A program made the position numbers and the translations under genes. Positions 6,293-6,972 of a stretch of 6,972 bases of DNA are shown here, one piece after another (position 1 is the stretch's first letter; each line of letters opens with the position of its first letter). Origin of the DNA: Alphaproteobacteria bacterium (GTDB taxonomy: Bacteria > Pseudomonadota > Alphaproteobacteria > UBA8366); assembly GCA_030743445.1 (NCBI GenBank), contig JASLSL010000142.1, positions 1 through 6,972 on the forward strand, in the 5' to 3' direction. The notes beneath the pieces were generated by a model, which did not search any database, was not told where the DNA came from, and saw only the letters and a list, made by a program, of their open reading frames with translations.

Positions 6293-6972
6293 ATGCAACT
6301 CGGCGAGGTCGAACAGAGGATGCGCCAGGGCGAGATGGGCGAGCCCCGGCGCCAGGCGATCGAGCACCAGATCGAGGTCGGCCGGTTCTTCGACGCCGAG
6401 GATATGGTCGCGATCGGCCACGTCCACATCATGGCCGACACCGAGGCGCTGGGCGAATCCGGAGTCGAGTTCCTGGAGCAGGTCGCGGGCCACCCCGAGG
6501 AAGATCGGTGGGTCCTGGTGCCGACGGTGACCGACCCGCGCGGCGTTGACTTCAAGTCCTACCAACGGATCGGCCAGGACAAGGGCTATCTCGACCTCGA
6601 GCGCCGGGCGATCGACGCCTTCCGGGCGCTCGGCGTGCTGATGACCGACACCTGCATCAACTACCAGATCTTCATGCCGCCGGTGATGGGCGAGCACGTC
6701 GCCTTCGGGGATACCGGCTCCAGCATCTACACCAACAGCGTGTTGGGCGCGCGGACCAATTTCGAGGGCGGGCCCTCGGCGCTGGCGGCGGCCTTGACCG
6801 GGCGCACGCCGCGCTATGGCTATCACCTCGACGAGGTGCGCCGGGGGCAGACCCTGTTCCGGGCCGAGACCCGGCCCGAGACGCTCTCGGACTGGGGTGC
6901 GCTCGGCGCCATCGTCGGGCGCGAGATGCAGTCCTACTGGGAGGTCCCGGTGATCGACGGCATCCGGGGCGC
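6293..6972 (+). CDS. Aconitase X (AcnX, DUF521) catalytic-domain protein, 3' end outside the window
   Basis: The first 226 residues of an open frame that runs off the window; AcnX catalytic chains are usually around 400 residues, so a little over half is present. AcnX enzymes are Fe-S dehydratases; known members act on cis-3-hydroxy-L-proline or, in archaea, mevalonate 5-phosphate. Family marks are the N-terminal helix EVEQRMRQGEMGEPRRQAIE, GVEFLEQV (57-64), VLVPTVTDPRGVDF (74-87), TDTCINY (118-124) with C121 as the likely first cluster ligand, NSVLGART (148-155), GGPSALAAALTGRTPRYGYHL and the later PVIDGI. Two usual motifs differ: the TCTPY element is TCINY, and the WxESNA element before NSVLGART reads FGDTGSS (138-144). 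It is therefore probably a divergent subfamily with its own substrate. It is divergent from the reductase/PaaG-like operon. Whether the small swivel domain is fused or encoded separately cannot be seen here. Confidence 0.85.
   Translation, partial: MQLGEVEQRMRQGEMGEPRRQAIEHQIEVGRFFDAEDMVAIGHVHIMADTEALGESGVEFLEQVAGHPEEDRWVLVPTVTDPRGVDFKSYQRIGQDKGYLDLERRAIDAFRALGVLMTDTCINYQIFMPPVMGEHVAFGDTGSSIYTNSVLGARTNFEGGPSALAAALTGRTPRYGYHLDEVRRGQTLFRAETRPETLSDWGALGAIVGREMQSYWEVPVIDGIRG

Overview
The window is a strongly GC-rich bacterial chromosomal segment. It most resembles an alphaproteobacterium, possibly near the Rhodospirillales. The reasons are a class III cyclase fused to a TolB-like domain and TPRs, a PAS_5-type protein, dense gene packing, GTG and TTG starts, and a tRNA gene with an encoded CCA end. 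The lineage is inferred from family knowledge, not proven. There is no integrase, transposase, CRISPR array or long non-coding stretch. The largest gap without a gene is about 118 bases.

Layout. Positions 50-185 hold a promoter and a tRNA-Leu gene (anticodon CAA). A plus-strand SDR oxidoreductase (218-964) follows only 32 bases later. It converges, with a 9-base gap, on a minus-strand three-gene cluster read from right to left: a short PAS-type protein (4306-3917), a six-helix voltage-gated K+ channel (3907-2921) and a membrane-anchored class III nucleotidyl cyclase with TolB-like and TPR domains (2854-974). Upstream of the cluster, at 4307-4424, are a candidate sigma70-type promoter and a near-perfect inverted repeat at the expected transcription start. 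Further right, still on the minus strand, is a two-gene unit: an aldo/keto reductase (6223-5249) followed by a PaaG-like crotonase-fold protein (5222-4425). Divergent from it, on the plus strand, an aconitase X (AcnX) family gene starts at 6293 and runs off the window.

How the parts may work together. The PAS-channel-cyclase cluster looks like a signalling unit: a small sensor, a voltage-gated channel with an unusual cytoplasmic tail, and a second-messenger synthase with a scaffold-like C-terminal half. The channel and cyclase are confidently identified, but any functional coupling is inferred from gene order. The aldo/keto reductase, crotonase-fold protein and AcnX protein look like part of a small-molecule catabolic module (a redox step, acyl-CoA isomerisation and an Fe-S dehydratase), substrate unknown. 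The most notable sequence-level oddities are the crotonase protein without either hydratase glutamate, the cyclase with the purine-binding lysine position changed, the channel tail with an acidic helical domain plus one Cys pair, the shortened PAS protein, and an AcnX with a divergent active-site region.
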